Origin: Phyto melanocephala
Taxonomy: Eukaryota; Arthropoda; Insecta; Diptera; Rhinophoridae
Assembly (NCBI GenBank): GCA_941918925.1
Contig: OW799233.1
Span: forward strand, 57,999,841-58,063,840
Direction: 5' to 3'
DNA length: 64,000 bases
Shown piece by piece: positions 1 through 9,892 of the stretch; position 1 is the first letter of the stretch; every line of letters starts with the position of its first letter. The notes under the pieces were generated by a model. It was not told the DNA's origin and ran no database searches. It saw only the letters and a list, made by a program, of their open reading frames with translations. The position numbers were made by a program, and so were the translations under genes.

Positions 1-330
1 CCTAATGCATAGATTTAAGCAAATTTCAGGATCTACTCAGGAAATATACATTCGAAATTTCATGACTACGTCAATGCGTTTGGACACAATTACATTTTAT
101 TCGTTTTTGGAAGGCCACGGTTTTTGTGACCTACTCTTGCATTAAGAGCTATAACTCTTTTCGTAATATTAGTCCATATTCAATACCAAACAAACCTTGT
201 GTATAATAAATATTCTGGCAAAATTTGAGCCCCCTAGCTTTTTCGGTCCGTCCTCTATCGTGGTTTTAACAGACAGAAGGACATAGCTAGAACGTCATAA
301 AATGAAACCCCAATTCAGAATATATATACT
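1..330. repeat. Interspersed repeat fragment, family B
   Basis: This stretch matches 35050-35395 base for base over long runs (shared phrases include 'catgac..tacgt.aatgcgtt', 'actcttgcatta' and 'ttttgagccc.ctagcttttt'). It is a fragment of a dispersed non-coding repeat. The fuller copy in the window starts at the hairpin terminus near 33680, so this is inferred to be the distal part of a Helitron/DINE-like element. It carries no coding potential. Confidence 0.7.
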
Positions 331-399
331 TTACAGGGTCTTAAATAGATATTTCGATGTGTTACAAACGGAAAACCAAAATAAATATACCTCCACCAT

Positions 400-1680
400 T
401 TTTTTTTTGGTGGCGGGTAAATATTAGAAAAAGTAATTTTTTAAACACTTATTTCAAGAATCTATGTTCACAAACGTAAAAATACTAAAGGCTATAATAC
501 ACGGCATGTTTTTTACATCTGACTTTAAAATTTGTGAGACATATGTAAATCTACATGTCTGTCAAAACTGTACCTTTACGCTGACTGCTTTGCAGCAGCA
601 GAGATTTCTGCCAACGACTGATGTCACATGTTTTTACAGAAGAAAATAGAGCGCACTCTAATTAAAATTTTGTCAGATGTCTCAACACATGTTTTTTTAC
701 AGAAGTAATGTTTTAAAGGTAACAGACGACATGTTTGTATTAGCAGTGGATAATTTGACAAGTCAGACGTAAAAAACATGCCGTGTATTAGCTTCTTAAG
801 AGTTCAATAAAAATGTGAAAAGGCTTTTTTGTGTAGCCAATATCATTTTAATTTTCAACTTAAATCGATAATCCTTTATTTCGCAATTTTAGCTTCATAA
901 AATACAAAAATTCCTATAAAAATTCAAAAAAGTAAAGTCTTACCTTGTCACTAATTTCGAAATTCTAGCACCGCAAACTTTGAAAATACAGAAAGTACCA
1001 TAAGAATTCAAAAAAAGTTCCTTTTTTGGTTGCACATAACATTTTCAGTCTCACCTGGAATCAATAGTCTTTAATTGTACAAGCCTACCTTCATAAACGT
1101 AGAAAATACAAAATGTACCATAAAAATTCAAAGAAGTACCTTTTTGATCGCCCATAACATTATCAATCTCACTTATTTCGAAATCCTACCTTCGCAAACG
1201 TTGCAAATGCAAAAAGTACCATAAAAACACCTTTTCGGTAACCCATAACATTATCAATCTAACCTTGTATCAAAAGTCACTAATTTCAAAATTCTGGCTT
1301 TGCAAACGTTGAAAATACAAAATGTACCATAAAAATTCAATGAAGTACCTTTTTGGTCGCCCATAACAATTTCCGTCTTACCTGGAATCAATAGCCGTTT
1401 ACTTAACAATTCTACCTTTATAAACGTAGAAAATACAAAATGTACAATAGAAAGCCGAAAAAGTACACTTTCCAAAAGTACACAAGTTCCAAATTTAAAA
1501 TGTTCAAGTATCTATGTAACAAAATATTTTAATATACATGATTTAAAGTCAGTACATCTACTCTTTTTTGCATAAAAATAATTATGTTCTAAAAAGTACC
1601 AAACAGTTTTCCCAAATTTGACCCTTTCAACCCTGTTATGAATGTGTTTTAATTTTAACTAAATTAAATAACTTTTTATG
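400..1680. repeat. Truncated copy of the 118-bp-array mobile element
   Basis: The sequence parallels 14110-16920. The left flank ('aaaaagtaatttt', 'gaatctatgttcacaaacgtaaaaa'-like) and the right flank ('aacaaaatattttaat', 'accctgttatgaatgtgttt') are the same, but only about five 118-bp-type units lie between them (roughly 885-1465) against about twenty in the large copy. A 292-bp TIR element interrupts it at 497-788. No gene is seen; short reverse-strand ORFs are repeat-unit artefacts. Confidence 0.75.
497..788. mobile_element. TIR short element (MITE) with TA duplication
   Basis: Inverted ends 'atacacggcatgttttttac' (left) and its complement (right) flank 292 bp. TA dinucleotides lie immediately outside both ends (495-496 and 789-790). 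The homologous site near 14190 in the paralogous repeat is uninterrupted, so this is an insertion. The TA target and short size fit a Tc1/mariner-type non-autonomous element. It has no real gene. Confidence 0.75.
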
Positions 1681-1711
1681 TAATCAGCCTCCACCTGTAT
1701 AAGTGTACCCT

Positions 1712-2050
1712 GATTCTTACTTGATCAAAATTTGGTACATGCAGGGTACACTTATACACGTGGCGGTGCCAGCCCAGCTGACTATTTTTTTGTGTGCCAA
1801 AGTTTGTCGAACTTCATATATAAAAAAGAGATTTCAGTGCTAAGAGTTGTCAAACTCCATATAAAAAAAGAGAGAAAAAATTGCTTTCCTTTACGCTATC
1901 ACCTAAATAAGTACACCATGGGTACTCATGTCCTTTTTCAATACAATGTTGTGCTAGTGCAGTTGATTGTTTTTCTCTTCCTATATCTGCTTTATGCTCG
2001 TCTAACCGGGTGCCTAAGTTTCTTTTTGTTGTAGGTTTATACATAAATAT
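1712..2050 (-). pseudogene. Penelope-like element GIY-YIG endonuclease relic
   Basis: On the reverse strand 2044-1921 reads as a GIY-YIG-type segment with the hallmark 'TKRNLGTRLDEHKADI' and 'STALAQHCIEKGHEY'. This is the C-terminal endonuclease of Penelope-like retroelements. The frame is interrupted by a small hAT-like element (1742-1920) and appears to resume at 1739-1712 with 'NFDQVRI'. Only this terminal fragment remains, and no reverse transcriptase is found next to it. Family assignment rests on motif recognition. Confidence 0.6.
1742..1920. mobile_element. hAT-like MITE, copy 1
   Basis: A 179-bp element beginning 'cagggtacacttatac' and ending 'gtacaccatg'. It is the same family as the 183-bp copy at 59906-60088, which has an exact 8-bp duplication. 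Here the flanking 8-mers are ggtacatg and ggtactca, identical in the first five bases, as expected for an aged 8-bp duplication. It interrupts the Penelope-like relic. A lone inverted end of the same family lies at 1688-1711. Confidence 0.7.
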
Positions 2051-2707
2051 TTTTTGTTATAATGTGTGCTATTTACAAAAACTTTACTCATTCCTTAGAC
2101 AAATCATATAAAATGATAACATAAATTAAGTTCTATTTTGACTGAACATTGATAATTATTATTCTAAAGGTCAGTAGTTTGATAATCCCGATTCGAATGT
2201 TTCATTATCATCTTTAATTCATATAGTAAGTATCTACATTAGGGATGGGTGAATAAAAAAAAAATATATTGATAAACATTGTTCTGATACATTTTTCGTA
2301 TTTTCGAATTACTGCATTCGTTATCGATCTTTACAACTCTTTACATATTGGCAGCACTGGAGCTGTTTGTTGTCGCCCAAAGAATATTGACAGATAAATG
2401 CATCGCGGAAATTCCCGCGATAAACATATAAATTAAAAAACAAACTTCATTTTGATTTCGTATATAAGTACATATGTATATGCCTGCATAACTATGATAT
2501 TTTTTAAAAACTTTATATTTTTAATTTTTTTTTGAACGTTTTAAACCAACTGCAAATTATTTATTGTGGACTAAAAATAATATTAAATATATAATCTTTA
2601 TTAATACAAAATAGCTACTAGTACCTTAAAAATTTACCTTCATTGTCGCATAAAAAATAGAAATTACCCTGCAGCACTTTGTATTTGTATTTGCACCATA
2701 TATTTTA
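2051..2707. other. AT-rich intergenic stretch
   Basis: I see no gene, no convincing inverted repeat and no tandem array here beyond simple A/T runs. Confidence 0.6.
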
Positions 2708-3278
2708 TAATAGCGGAAATCACCCTTCGTTGCAAACATGATGCAAATGTTGCAGATCTTGCAAGTCTTTTATATAAGCGGAATTCAATCTTGGTAGCAT
2801 TTTTGCAATTAGTGCAAATATGCACTAATTTTTTGCTACCAAGCGTGAGTGCATTTTTCATGTGTGTTGCAAACTTATGGCAACGAGCTGATTTTTTAGA
2901 TATTTAAGAAACAACAAATCTTTTTTTAAATTAATATGTAAGATTCTGTATTTTAATATTTCCCGAAAAGAAAATTAATTAATTTTAAATCAACGGAAAA
3001 ATATAATATCACAATTTTGGTAAAAGATGCCATGAATGAAATTGAATTTGTGGAGATTTTAAATTTTTAAGAGTAAAAAAATTGTGTATCTGTTGTGCAA
3101 ATTTGTGTGACATTACTTTGCACTGATTTTTAGTTGTGCACATTTGCTCAAGTGATGCAAATTGCAATTTAATAGAATTTGTTTTTGTAGTCGTGCACAA
3201 GTTAAATTGTTTGCTAGACTTTCACGGTCTGCACGACTTGCATGGGTAGTTTGCATCAAAGAGTGAGTTCCGCTATAG
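2708..3278. mobile_element. Possible TIR short element, about 570 bp
   Basis: Imperfect inverted repeats of roughly 65 bp: the left begins 'tagcggaaatcacccttcg' (2711) and the right is complementary ('gagtgagttccgcta', 3261-3275), with related TGCAAA-rich arms. Several internal 'tgcaaat' repeats occur. I could not define a target duplication. No reading frame resembles a transposase. Confidence 0.45.
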
Positions 3279-3308
3279 TGTTTGTGACATTGCAAATATG
3301 CATTAACA

Positions 3309-3438
3309 GGGGTCGAATTACGGCATTCGATATCGAACGAAATTTTACTCGAACGATCGAGCTTGCTGTGCTTTAGGTATAGAGTTCTAATAAGAATTTT
3401 CATATTTCTATCACGTTCGAATGCCGTAATTCGGCCCC
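3309..3438. mobile_element. 130-bp TIR short element
   Basis: Ends are complementary over about 20 bp: 'ggggtcgaattacggcattc' on the left and 'gaatgccgtaattcggcccc' on the right. The interior has no coding potential. No clear target-site duplication is visible, so the superfamily is open. Confidence 0.65.
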
Positions 3439-4335
3439 AGGTATTTATGTATGAGTGTGTGTGTATGTATGTACTTCCGCAAAAAAAAAATTTCTTGTGT
3501 GAACTATCATGAAACTAAAAACGTTAGTGTGAAAGCAAAAGTTATAAACCATCTGTTAATTTTAAATTTTAACAGAAATGCACAATTACAGATGAAACGT
3601 ACAACTAACAAAGCCACTGTAAAATAAATACATAGTGTGCAATAAAATGTATTGTTTTTTTTCCTAATAAAAAAAATTGTCTTTGGCGTAAGAAAATCAC
3701 ATAAAATAAATTAATTTATATTAATCAAAAATATTGGTTACACTTCGTTGGGGAAGTATTTGCCTAAAGTGAACATAGCTTTATTAATTGGACCATCAAA
3801 AACATAAAATCAATCCATAATACATATGTATATCAATCAGGTGAGCTTATTACTTTAATTTGAGAATTATTTTTCATTTATTTTAAATCTCATAAATTCA
3901 CTTAGCAATCAGCTAAACAGTTGAGAAAACCATATTAGATGCACCTTTAATTTAATAAATAAAAGTCGTTATTCAAGAATTGCGTACTTTTATTGAAAAG
4001 ATAAAAAATTCCTGTGATTTTATCTCCCGAATGAAAAATGTTCGTTTTAAGGCTTGACATGACATAAGCAATTCCAAAATGTATTTTTTATAATGGCATT
4101 GATTGATCATCTATTAACTAACTTTTGCAAAATGATTTTAATATTAGAGACAGTTACATACATACATACATACATACATACTTACATATATCAATATTTT
4201 TTTATGAAAATCAATAATGGGTTAAATATTGACTATTTTTAGTATTTATACATCGGTAAAAAAATATTTATTGCATTTAATTGATAACAGATTCATAGGA
4301 ACCAATAAAAATAATTATTGTTCAATAATCAGTCA
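3439..4335. other. Upstream intergenic region with CATA microsatellite
   Basis: AT-rich spacer ahead of the secreted-protein gene at 4336. It contains a short (CATA)n tract at about 4157-4190. I see no recognisable gene or TIR element. A 'ttgataacag' sequence at 4281-4290 could serve as a splice acceptor for a 5' UTR intron, but nothing confirms it. Confidence 0.5.
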
Positions 4336-5355
4336 ATGCCCATTATTTGTCGCAAACGGATCGTATTGAATTACTTTATCATGTTAAACGGAAATTTGTA
4401 TTCATTCTACTTATACGTATTTTTAGTGGTGCTACTGCCAGTTTTTGTAATTCTTCAGAGTAATAATGAAAGGAATGCAATGCAAACAAATCCACCAGTT
4501 AATTTAAGAAGTGACAAAAACAATCAAAAAGATATTAGGATCTTGACAGAATCTGATGACAGACGGTATACTTTGGTGGAAACACTGCGAATAACATTCA
4601 ATGAATTCGAACAACTGTTTGAAAATATTGTAGATATTGTATCTAAAAATATACCGAAAATAGCTCGAGATACCGAAGGTTTTCTAGCGAAATTATCAAA
4701 CCGCACTATAGATGCACTAAATATTGTGAGCAATAAAATCCAACATGAGAGCGATGGTATCTTTACCCAAATGTTATATAATATAAAACGACAGTTGGGG
4801 TCCGTAAGGATTGAATTTCAAAATTTAGCAATTAGTGTCGATGAACATTTTAACTGGGCTGTAGCACAACTAAATCAGACTCTTATAAACAATACTGAAG
4901 AATATGATTGGTGGACAGCACATATTAAAAAGAAGTTACGAACCATTAACGATACAAAACTCTACCAGGATGGATGTAAGGCCTTAGATGAGTTTATAGT
5001 TAGCAGTACCAAAGAGCTACACAACTGCTGCAAAATCACCATGAAACCGATGAGATCATTGTGTAAATCTGCCAGTTCCCTGATCACCGATGCTCTACAT
5101 ACTATAGTAGATGCCATCGATAGAATGCAAGCCTGTCTGGAAGACAAGAACTCATATTTGGAATATATGGTTCCCTGTATACATTTGGCATATGATGAAA
5201 TAAGTAGTTTAGTTTCACGAGCGACACAAATAACACATCAAATCAATAACATGCTGCCGATGAAAATTATTTTTACTCGAAGCTGTTTCGCTATCGTTAT
5301 GGTGGATATGAATGTGCGACGAAATTCCATAGAATATGATTTATTTTCGAATTAA
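4336..5355 (+). CDS. Secreted helix-rich protein, four-cysteine family member 1
   Basis: A 339-codon intronless ORF. The first ATG is 4336; an alternative ATG at 4381 would place the hydrophobic 'YLYVFLVVLLPVFVILQ' closer to the N-terminus as a standard signal peptide. The mature part is hydrophilic and strongly helical, with several N-glycosylation sequons (NRT, NQT, NNT, NDT). Counting from 4336, cysteines at 214, 231, 267 and 281 give C-x16-C-x35-C-x13-C, with extra Cys at 232 and 243. The convergent gene at 8633-9745 has nearly the same spacing, so the two are likely diverged paralogues. An AATAAA (5354-5359) overlaps the stop codon. Function is not recognised. The overall shape recalls insect secreted families of unknown function (for example DUF725/TsetseEP type), but spacing does not clearly match, so I do not assign it. 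Confidence 0.65.
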   Translation: MPIICRKRIVLNYFIMLNGNLYSFYLYVFLVVLLPVFVILQSNNERNAMQTNPPVNLRSDKNNQKDIRILTESDDRRYTLVETLRITFNEFEQLFENIVDIVSKNIPKIARDTEGFLAKLSNRTIDALNIVSNKIQHESDGIFTQMLYNIKRQLGSVRIEFQNLAISVDEHFNWAVAQLNQTLINNTEEYDWWTAHIKKKLRTINDTKLYQDGCKALDEFIVSSTKELHNCCKITMKPMRSLCKSASSLITDALHTIVDAIDRMQACLEDKNSYLEYMVPCIHLAYDEISSLVSRATQITHQINNMLPMKIIFTRSCFAIVMVDMNVRRNSIEYDLFSN

Positions 5356-5359
5356 TAAA
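5354..5359 (+). terminator. Poly(A) signal overlapping the stop codon
   Basis: AATAAA shares two bases with the TAA stop of the gene ending at 5355. If used, the 3' UTR would be only tens of bases. AT-richness makes chance occurrence possible. Confidence 0.4.
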
Positions 5360-5795
5360 GTGAAAAGCATAATTTAGTGTCAAAACCAAAATATTTTTAT
5401 TTTAAACTCCAAAACATACAAAAAAGACTTAAAATTTATTAAATGTCTGGGTTAAGTAGAGATGGACATTTCATTTCGATATATGTACATACATACATAT
5501 TTTAACAATAACATATACCTCGATATTTACATATATAAATTCCGATATATTTCAAAATATCAATATATCATTTAAATAAATATGCTATTATTTTTAGTAC
5601 CTGATTTTATGAAAAAGTCAACTGAATTTACAGACGTTTGGTCTTATCCATTAAATTTAAAACAACTTTTAGGTTTATTTTTCGATTTTTTTAAATACAA
5701 AGTTTGACATTTTCATTAAATGGGAGAAAAGAGGAATTTTTTTTTATCTTTGGAGTTTGACAGCTGAAGATCACAAAAAATGTATGAAAAAAAAA
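5360..5795. other. Intergenic, AT-rich
   Basis: Contains runs of 'tacatatatg'-type microsatellite (about 5478-5580) and nothing else I can identify. Confidence 0.5.
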
Positions 5796-7388
5796 AACAA
5801 GTAAGAGTGATATATTCGCCCGTGCCGAATCTTAAAATAACCTTCACCATCATATTCTTTTCTTTTCTTAATTATTTTGCAATGAACACGGTGATGTAAA
5901 ATAATGTCGGAATATACCTTAGGTAAACGACTAAAAAATTGTGAGAATGGAGTGACTAGCGTGAGCTTTTAATTGGGATAGCAATCAGTCTGGTGGGGAA
6001 GAAGCCATCGAAATGTCACACATAAATAATTATTGAAGACTCCATTAAAAGTAAAACTACAATATTGAATCGGGCAGTTGATTTTTATTTAAAGTGATGA
6101 AAAGAAACCTCATTGATTATCAACTGATAAAACGGAAACAAATTTATAACCAGTATAACACTCAAAACTATTAATCTTATTTTTCCTTCAATATGTTCCT
6201 AGGAATAACGACTACCTATGATCTTAGAGCGTATAAAAAGTTAAACTAAGATCTCACAGTAACAGCTACTTTAGTTTATTGGATCACATCATGTAAAAGA
6301 TTTTGTAACTTACAAATCCATTATTTATAATTCAGTATTTATTTATGCATAGTTCATTCAATATTAAATGTATAATAAACAAAGGTATAGTAAATATTAC
6401 TAAATTATACTGTGGTGCACAGAGGTATATATAGCTTTGTCATTCCGTTTGTAATTTCTACAATTTTAATTTCCGACCCCAGGAGTCGATAAGCCTAGTC
6501 CGTCTGTCCGTTCAACTTTTAGAAGCAACCATATATTCCTTAGATCTGTGTTTTGGAAATATCCGGGAATAAATCGCTATTGAAATTCAGCACAATCGTC
6601 CCATAACTTTCTGAAATATGAGCAAATTAACGCGACTGCCTCTGTTTTTCACACATTTTTCCCATTAAAATTTTTCAGCCATAGAATAATTTATATGTAA
6701 ATTTGCTACTATTTGCAGATATACGGCCATGTCATGGAAATCGAAATCACGTGAAATTGAAATCGATCAAATTTTGAAAACTCTTCCGTATTTAAAGTTC
6801 ATAAAAATATTTCTTTTTATATACCTCATACTTTGAAGACCACATTCCTATACTTAAACTACTTTTGAAACCAGAAACCAGAAAGCTGCGTCCATTTTTA
6901 CAAAAATTCAATTGAAAATATTTGTCGATTTCAATTTCACATGATTTCGATTTTCATGACATGGCCGATAATATGCCTCTAGAGATATTCGTGACAAATT
7001 TTGGATAAAGCGTGCTCTAATCGGTAAAGTTATAGGCAAACTTTTTTTTTAAATAAATATTCCAAAAATTTTCAAACTAAAATCAATTTTTTCAGCTTTT
7101 AGACAACCGAGAGTATCAAAATATCAATATAAGCACTATAAAAAATTTAAATTCTACACAATGGTGGACAATAAGTTTATATATGATACAAATCTTGTAT
7201 ATTAAAATGTAACTTCTTGAACCACCTCAATATTGGTATCAAATAAAAGGGCTTGACCAGTAAAATACAGATAACTACATATGAATTCAAAATCGAGGAT
7301 GGCGGCGAAAATAATAAAGAAAAATGAAATATAGATTAAGCCTCCATAATGGTGAAGGGTATTATTACGAATATAGTACTCTTGTTTT
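5796..7388. repeat. Two abutting DINE/mini-me-like repeats
   Basis: At 5797-5832 lies the hairpin terminus 'aagtaagagtgatatattcg', followed by 'ccgtgccgaatc' and 'aaccttcacc'. A second copy runs 6411-7388: it starts 'gaggtatatatagctttgtc', includes 'tttccgacccc' and a (GTCY)n tract ('agtccgtctgtccg', 6497-6511), and ends 'ggtgaagggtatt'. Both ends match the fuller copies at 9895-10640 and 55486-56235. The terminal hairpin followed by CTTG is what Helitron 3' ends look like; the assignment to the DINE-1/mini-me group is inferred. Confidence 0.7.
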
Positions 7389-8086
7389 ATTTTATATTTT
7401 TCTCTTTAACAATAAGAAGAAAATAAAAAAAACATGTAACGACTATACTTACTATACTCATGTACGTATGTATGTACATATTAAGACAAATTAATGTAAA
7501 AAAACTGTTTTCAAAAAAAAATCACTCTGAAAAACAATAACCTTATATAATTGCACAATGACAATAATTAGTAATTTTTTTCTGGGTAATTTTCAGCATT
7601 GTGACGTTTAGGCGAATTCATACATGTGAAATTATTATATTGGGAAGCAAAATGTCAAAATTTGATTAATTCACATTGATTTCATTCAATAATGCAAGGA
7701 CGGAAAATGAGATTTTGGTTCAGTATTAAACAATTAACTTAAGTGTACGTTTGTGATAATAAATGTACCAAATTTATGTATATTTATTGCTGTTAAACCT
7801 TTTCCAATGTGTTTCACAACTGTACATATATTTTTGTTACGCGATTTTATTAAATTACAACATATCAAACCACTTTATCATCGCTGATATAAAAATTGGT
7901 CTTGACGAAAAACCTCCCATAAAAAGTTGCTTTGTCGCAATGCAATTCGCCGTTGCATATACCTGTATGAATATACCTTGTGCGACATTCTACTAAATAA
8001 ATCGAAATTTAAGTTTGTTGATTTCACTTTTTTGTAACTTCTTTTCTGTACTTACCCATTTGACTTCAAGTTTCTACTTTAACTTA
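7389..8086. other. Intergenic; one doubtful 77-codon ORF
   Basis: An ATG-initiated 77-codon ORF at 7763-7996 starts with a hydrophobic leader ('YVYLLLLNLFQCVSQLYIYF') and has few cysteines. It could encode a small secreted peptide, but there is no homology I recognise and such ORFs arise by chance in AT-rich DNA. Nothing else is seen. Confidence 0.25.
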
Positions 8087-8443
8087 GTCACCATTTAGAC
8101 AGGGAAACATTTGAAAGGGAAACATTTTGTTTGCCAGAGAGGGACGGGTGGGGAAGAGAATATTAAATTTCGTTTTCCGAGGCACGCTTAGTACTTTCAT
8201 TCTTATTCTTTACATTTGCTATGCTTTTTGACATTTGTTTTATTTCTTTTCGGCGTGCTTTGTTCTCTATGTTTTATATTTGACTTTGTTTGAATAAAAA
8301 TAAAAAAATAAATAATGTACAAAAGTAAAAATGTCAAAAAAACAAATATAAACAGGAATGTTTCCCTGTATGACCGCGAAGGAAAATACAAAAGAGAATT
8401 CCAGATGTTTTCCTTCCAAATGTTTCCCTGTGTAAACGGGGAC
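8087..8443. mobile_element. Harbinger-type MITE, 357 bp
   Basis: Imperfect inverted ends: left 'gtcaccatttagacagggaa', right complementary ('ttccctgtgtaaacggggac'), extended by 'acatttg.aa'. A TTA trinucleotide flanks both sides (8084-8086 and 8444-8446). A 3-bp TWA duplication is typical of PIF/Harbinger elements. The interior is non-coding. Confidence 0.65.
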
Positions 8444-8632
8444 TTACACTGGTAAATTAAAAAAAAAAAAAAAAAAAAACAAAAATGTTAATATAAATAA
8501 ACACATTTGGACAGCCATTTTGTATAAAACATCAAATCGAATTCACAATCAGCTGTGTTTTTACGTTCAACTGTATTAATTCGCCTTGTTACATATGTTT
8601 ATTATATATTTATGTACTTATGTAGTGTTTAT
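8444..8632. other. Short 3' spacer with A-run
   Basis: Contains a 22-base A run near 8459-8480 and otherwise unremarkable AT-rich DNA downstream of the reverse-strand gene. Confidence 0.5.
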
Positions 8633-8633
8633 T
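8628..8633 (-). terminator. Poly(A) signal overlapping the stop codon
   Basis: On the reverse strand AATAAA shares one base with the TAA stop of the gene above it, the same arrangement as in the convergent gene ending at 5355. It is suggestive rather than proven. Confidence 0.4.
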
Positions 8634-9745
8634 TACACTTGATTAAAACTTGGAAAGTTAAAACATATTTTTAGGTTGTTCATCATTTGAACTTCGGGAA
8701 ATCCATACGGTATGCATTTGTCATATACTGTACTGTAGCCGTTAATATTTTGCTGGCGACGACGTCGTCCTAAACGATTATTTGTTACGCGGCCTCGTTT
8801 AATTTTTATATCGATATATTGTTGTAGTTCGTCAAGTTTTGCAAATAATTTTTCAAAATCTTGTTCAGGTTTGTGCAGAAATCGACATCTCATTTCATAG
8901 TTGCCAAATATAAAACAATTGTGTAGACGTTGAATTCGAAATTCTAGTTGACGCATAATATATTTTGTAGATGTTTCAGTAGTCGCATATACATCGTAAG
9001 CAATTTTAAGATTTTCACTAGTAGCACATTTGAAAATCTGAGCCGACCATTGTTGTAAAAAATCCATATAGGAATTGCAGCACCATTTGTTTGATTTAAA
9101 GTTTAATGAGCGCAGCATGTCTCTCTGAATGTCGGCATACGATAGGAAAGTTCTTTGAATTGTTTGCAAAGTATCAATAATATATTCAAGAGCCTCGTCG
9201 ATTATTTCTGAAAACATGACGTGAAAAAATTCCATTTCGGCAAAGTAATCCGTTAAACTGATTTTAACAGCGCTGGGCGAGAATCGTTGAGCTGAGGGAA
9301 GTTTGCGTAGTTTAAGCAACAATAAGTAACTTTCATTCTTTGCCATCTCGAAAAATTGTTCAGCAATTTTAGCGAATCGTCCTGTTGTTTCCGATGAATG
9401 TTGAAAGTAATCTGCCAAATCATTTAGTTTCCCCAGTCGATACTGATTTGTCTTAAATTCTATTGGTTCGATCACCACCGTACTGAGTATTGATGACGTA
9501 GAGAGATTTCTTTGTAAATGTTCCAAAAAATTCTGAAGTAAATACTGCAATTCACTTTTAGCACCATCAGCCAATTCTAAAGACGCATAAAAATCCAAAG
9601 AAATGTGTTCACCACTTAATATATTTGATGGTGCCCCTAAACTCATTTCTGACTGTATAGAGTTGGAAGATATAAGTTGTCCATTATTTTGTATAATAAA
9701 AATATTAAACATTAATAGATAAAAATGGCAATATTTTTGAAACAT
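8633..9745 (-). CDS. Secreted helix-rich protein, four-cysteine family member 2
   Basis: A 370-codon intronless ORF with an ATG at 9743-9745 and a clear N-terminal signal peptide ('YLLMFNIFII', cleavage likely near residue 23). The body is helical and rich in Leu, Glu and Lys. Cysteines 223, 240, 277 and 287 give C-x16-C-x36-C-x9-C, closely matching C-x16-C-x35-C-x13-C in the convergent gene at 4336-5355. Both have acidic-helical stretches before the first Cys. A tetrabasic RRRR at 327-330 precedes a 40-residue tail with two more Cys (343 and 361), so proprotein-convertase cleavage in the secretory pathway is possible. There are few other landmarks and no known enzymatic motif. Likely an extracellular or reproductive-tract type protein by shape only. 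Function unknown. Confidence 0.68.
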   Translation of the reverse strand: MFQKYCHFYLLMFNIFIIQNNGQLISSNSIQSEMSLGAPSNILSGEHISLDFYASLELADGAKSELQYLLQNFLEHLQRNLSTSSILSTVVIEPIEFKTNQYRLGKLNDLADYFQHSSETTGRFAKIAEQFFEMAKNESYLLLLKLRKLPSAQRFSPSAVKISLTDYFAEMEFFHVMFSEIIDEALEYIIDTLQTIQRTFLSYADIQRDMLRSLNFKSNKWCCNSYMDFLQQWSAQIFKCATSENLKIAYDVYATTETSTKYIMRQLEFRIQRLHNCFIFGNYEMRCRFLHKPEQDFEKLFAKLDELQQYIDIKIKRGRVTNNRLGRRRRQQNINGYSTVYDKCIPYGFPEVQMMNNLKICFNFPSFNQV

Positions 9746-9892
9746 TAATTTAATTTTGTTTAATTTTCACAGCCTTACTTTTTAGCAACAAAATACAAAA
9801 TGAGATAATTTCATTTTTCTATTCAAACCATGAGAACATCGAAACGATCTTTATCATACTCTGTGTTCGAATTGTGTGTGTGTGTTTTTTTA
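9746..9892. other. Upstream region of the reverse-strand secreted gene
   Basis: 147 bp separate the start codon from a DINE-like repeat. I see no convincing TATA box or initiator; (TG)n occurs near 9866-9886. Confidence 0.35.

Noticed and set aside
1254..1475. 73-codon reverse ORF
   Set aside because: Same 118-bp unit sequence in the truncated copy of the array element.
4157..4190. (CATA)n direct repeats as a CRISPR-like or regulatory array
   Set aside because: Simple microsatellite, as at 25656 and 55850; no spacers.
7763..7996. 77-codon ORF with hydrophobic start as a small secreted peptide gene
   Set aside because: No partner, no splice or poly(A) context, no recognised motif; retained only as a remark in the intergenic entry.
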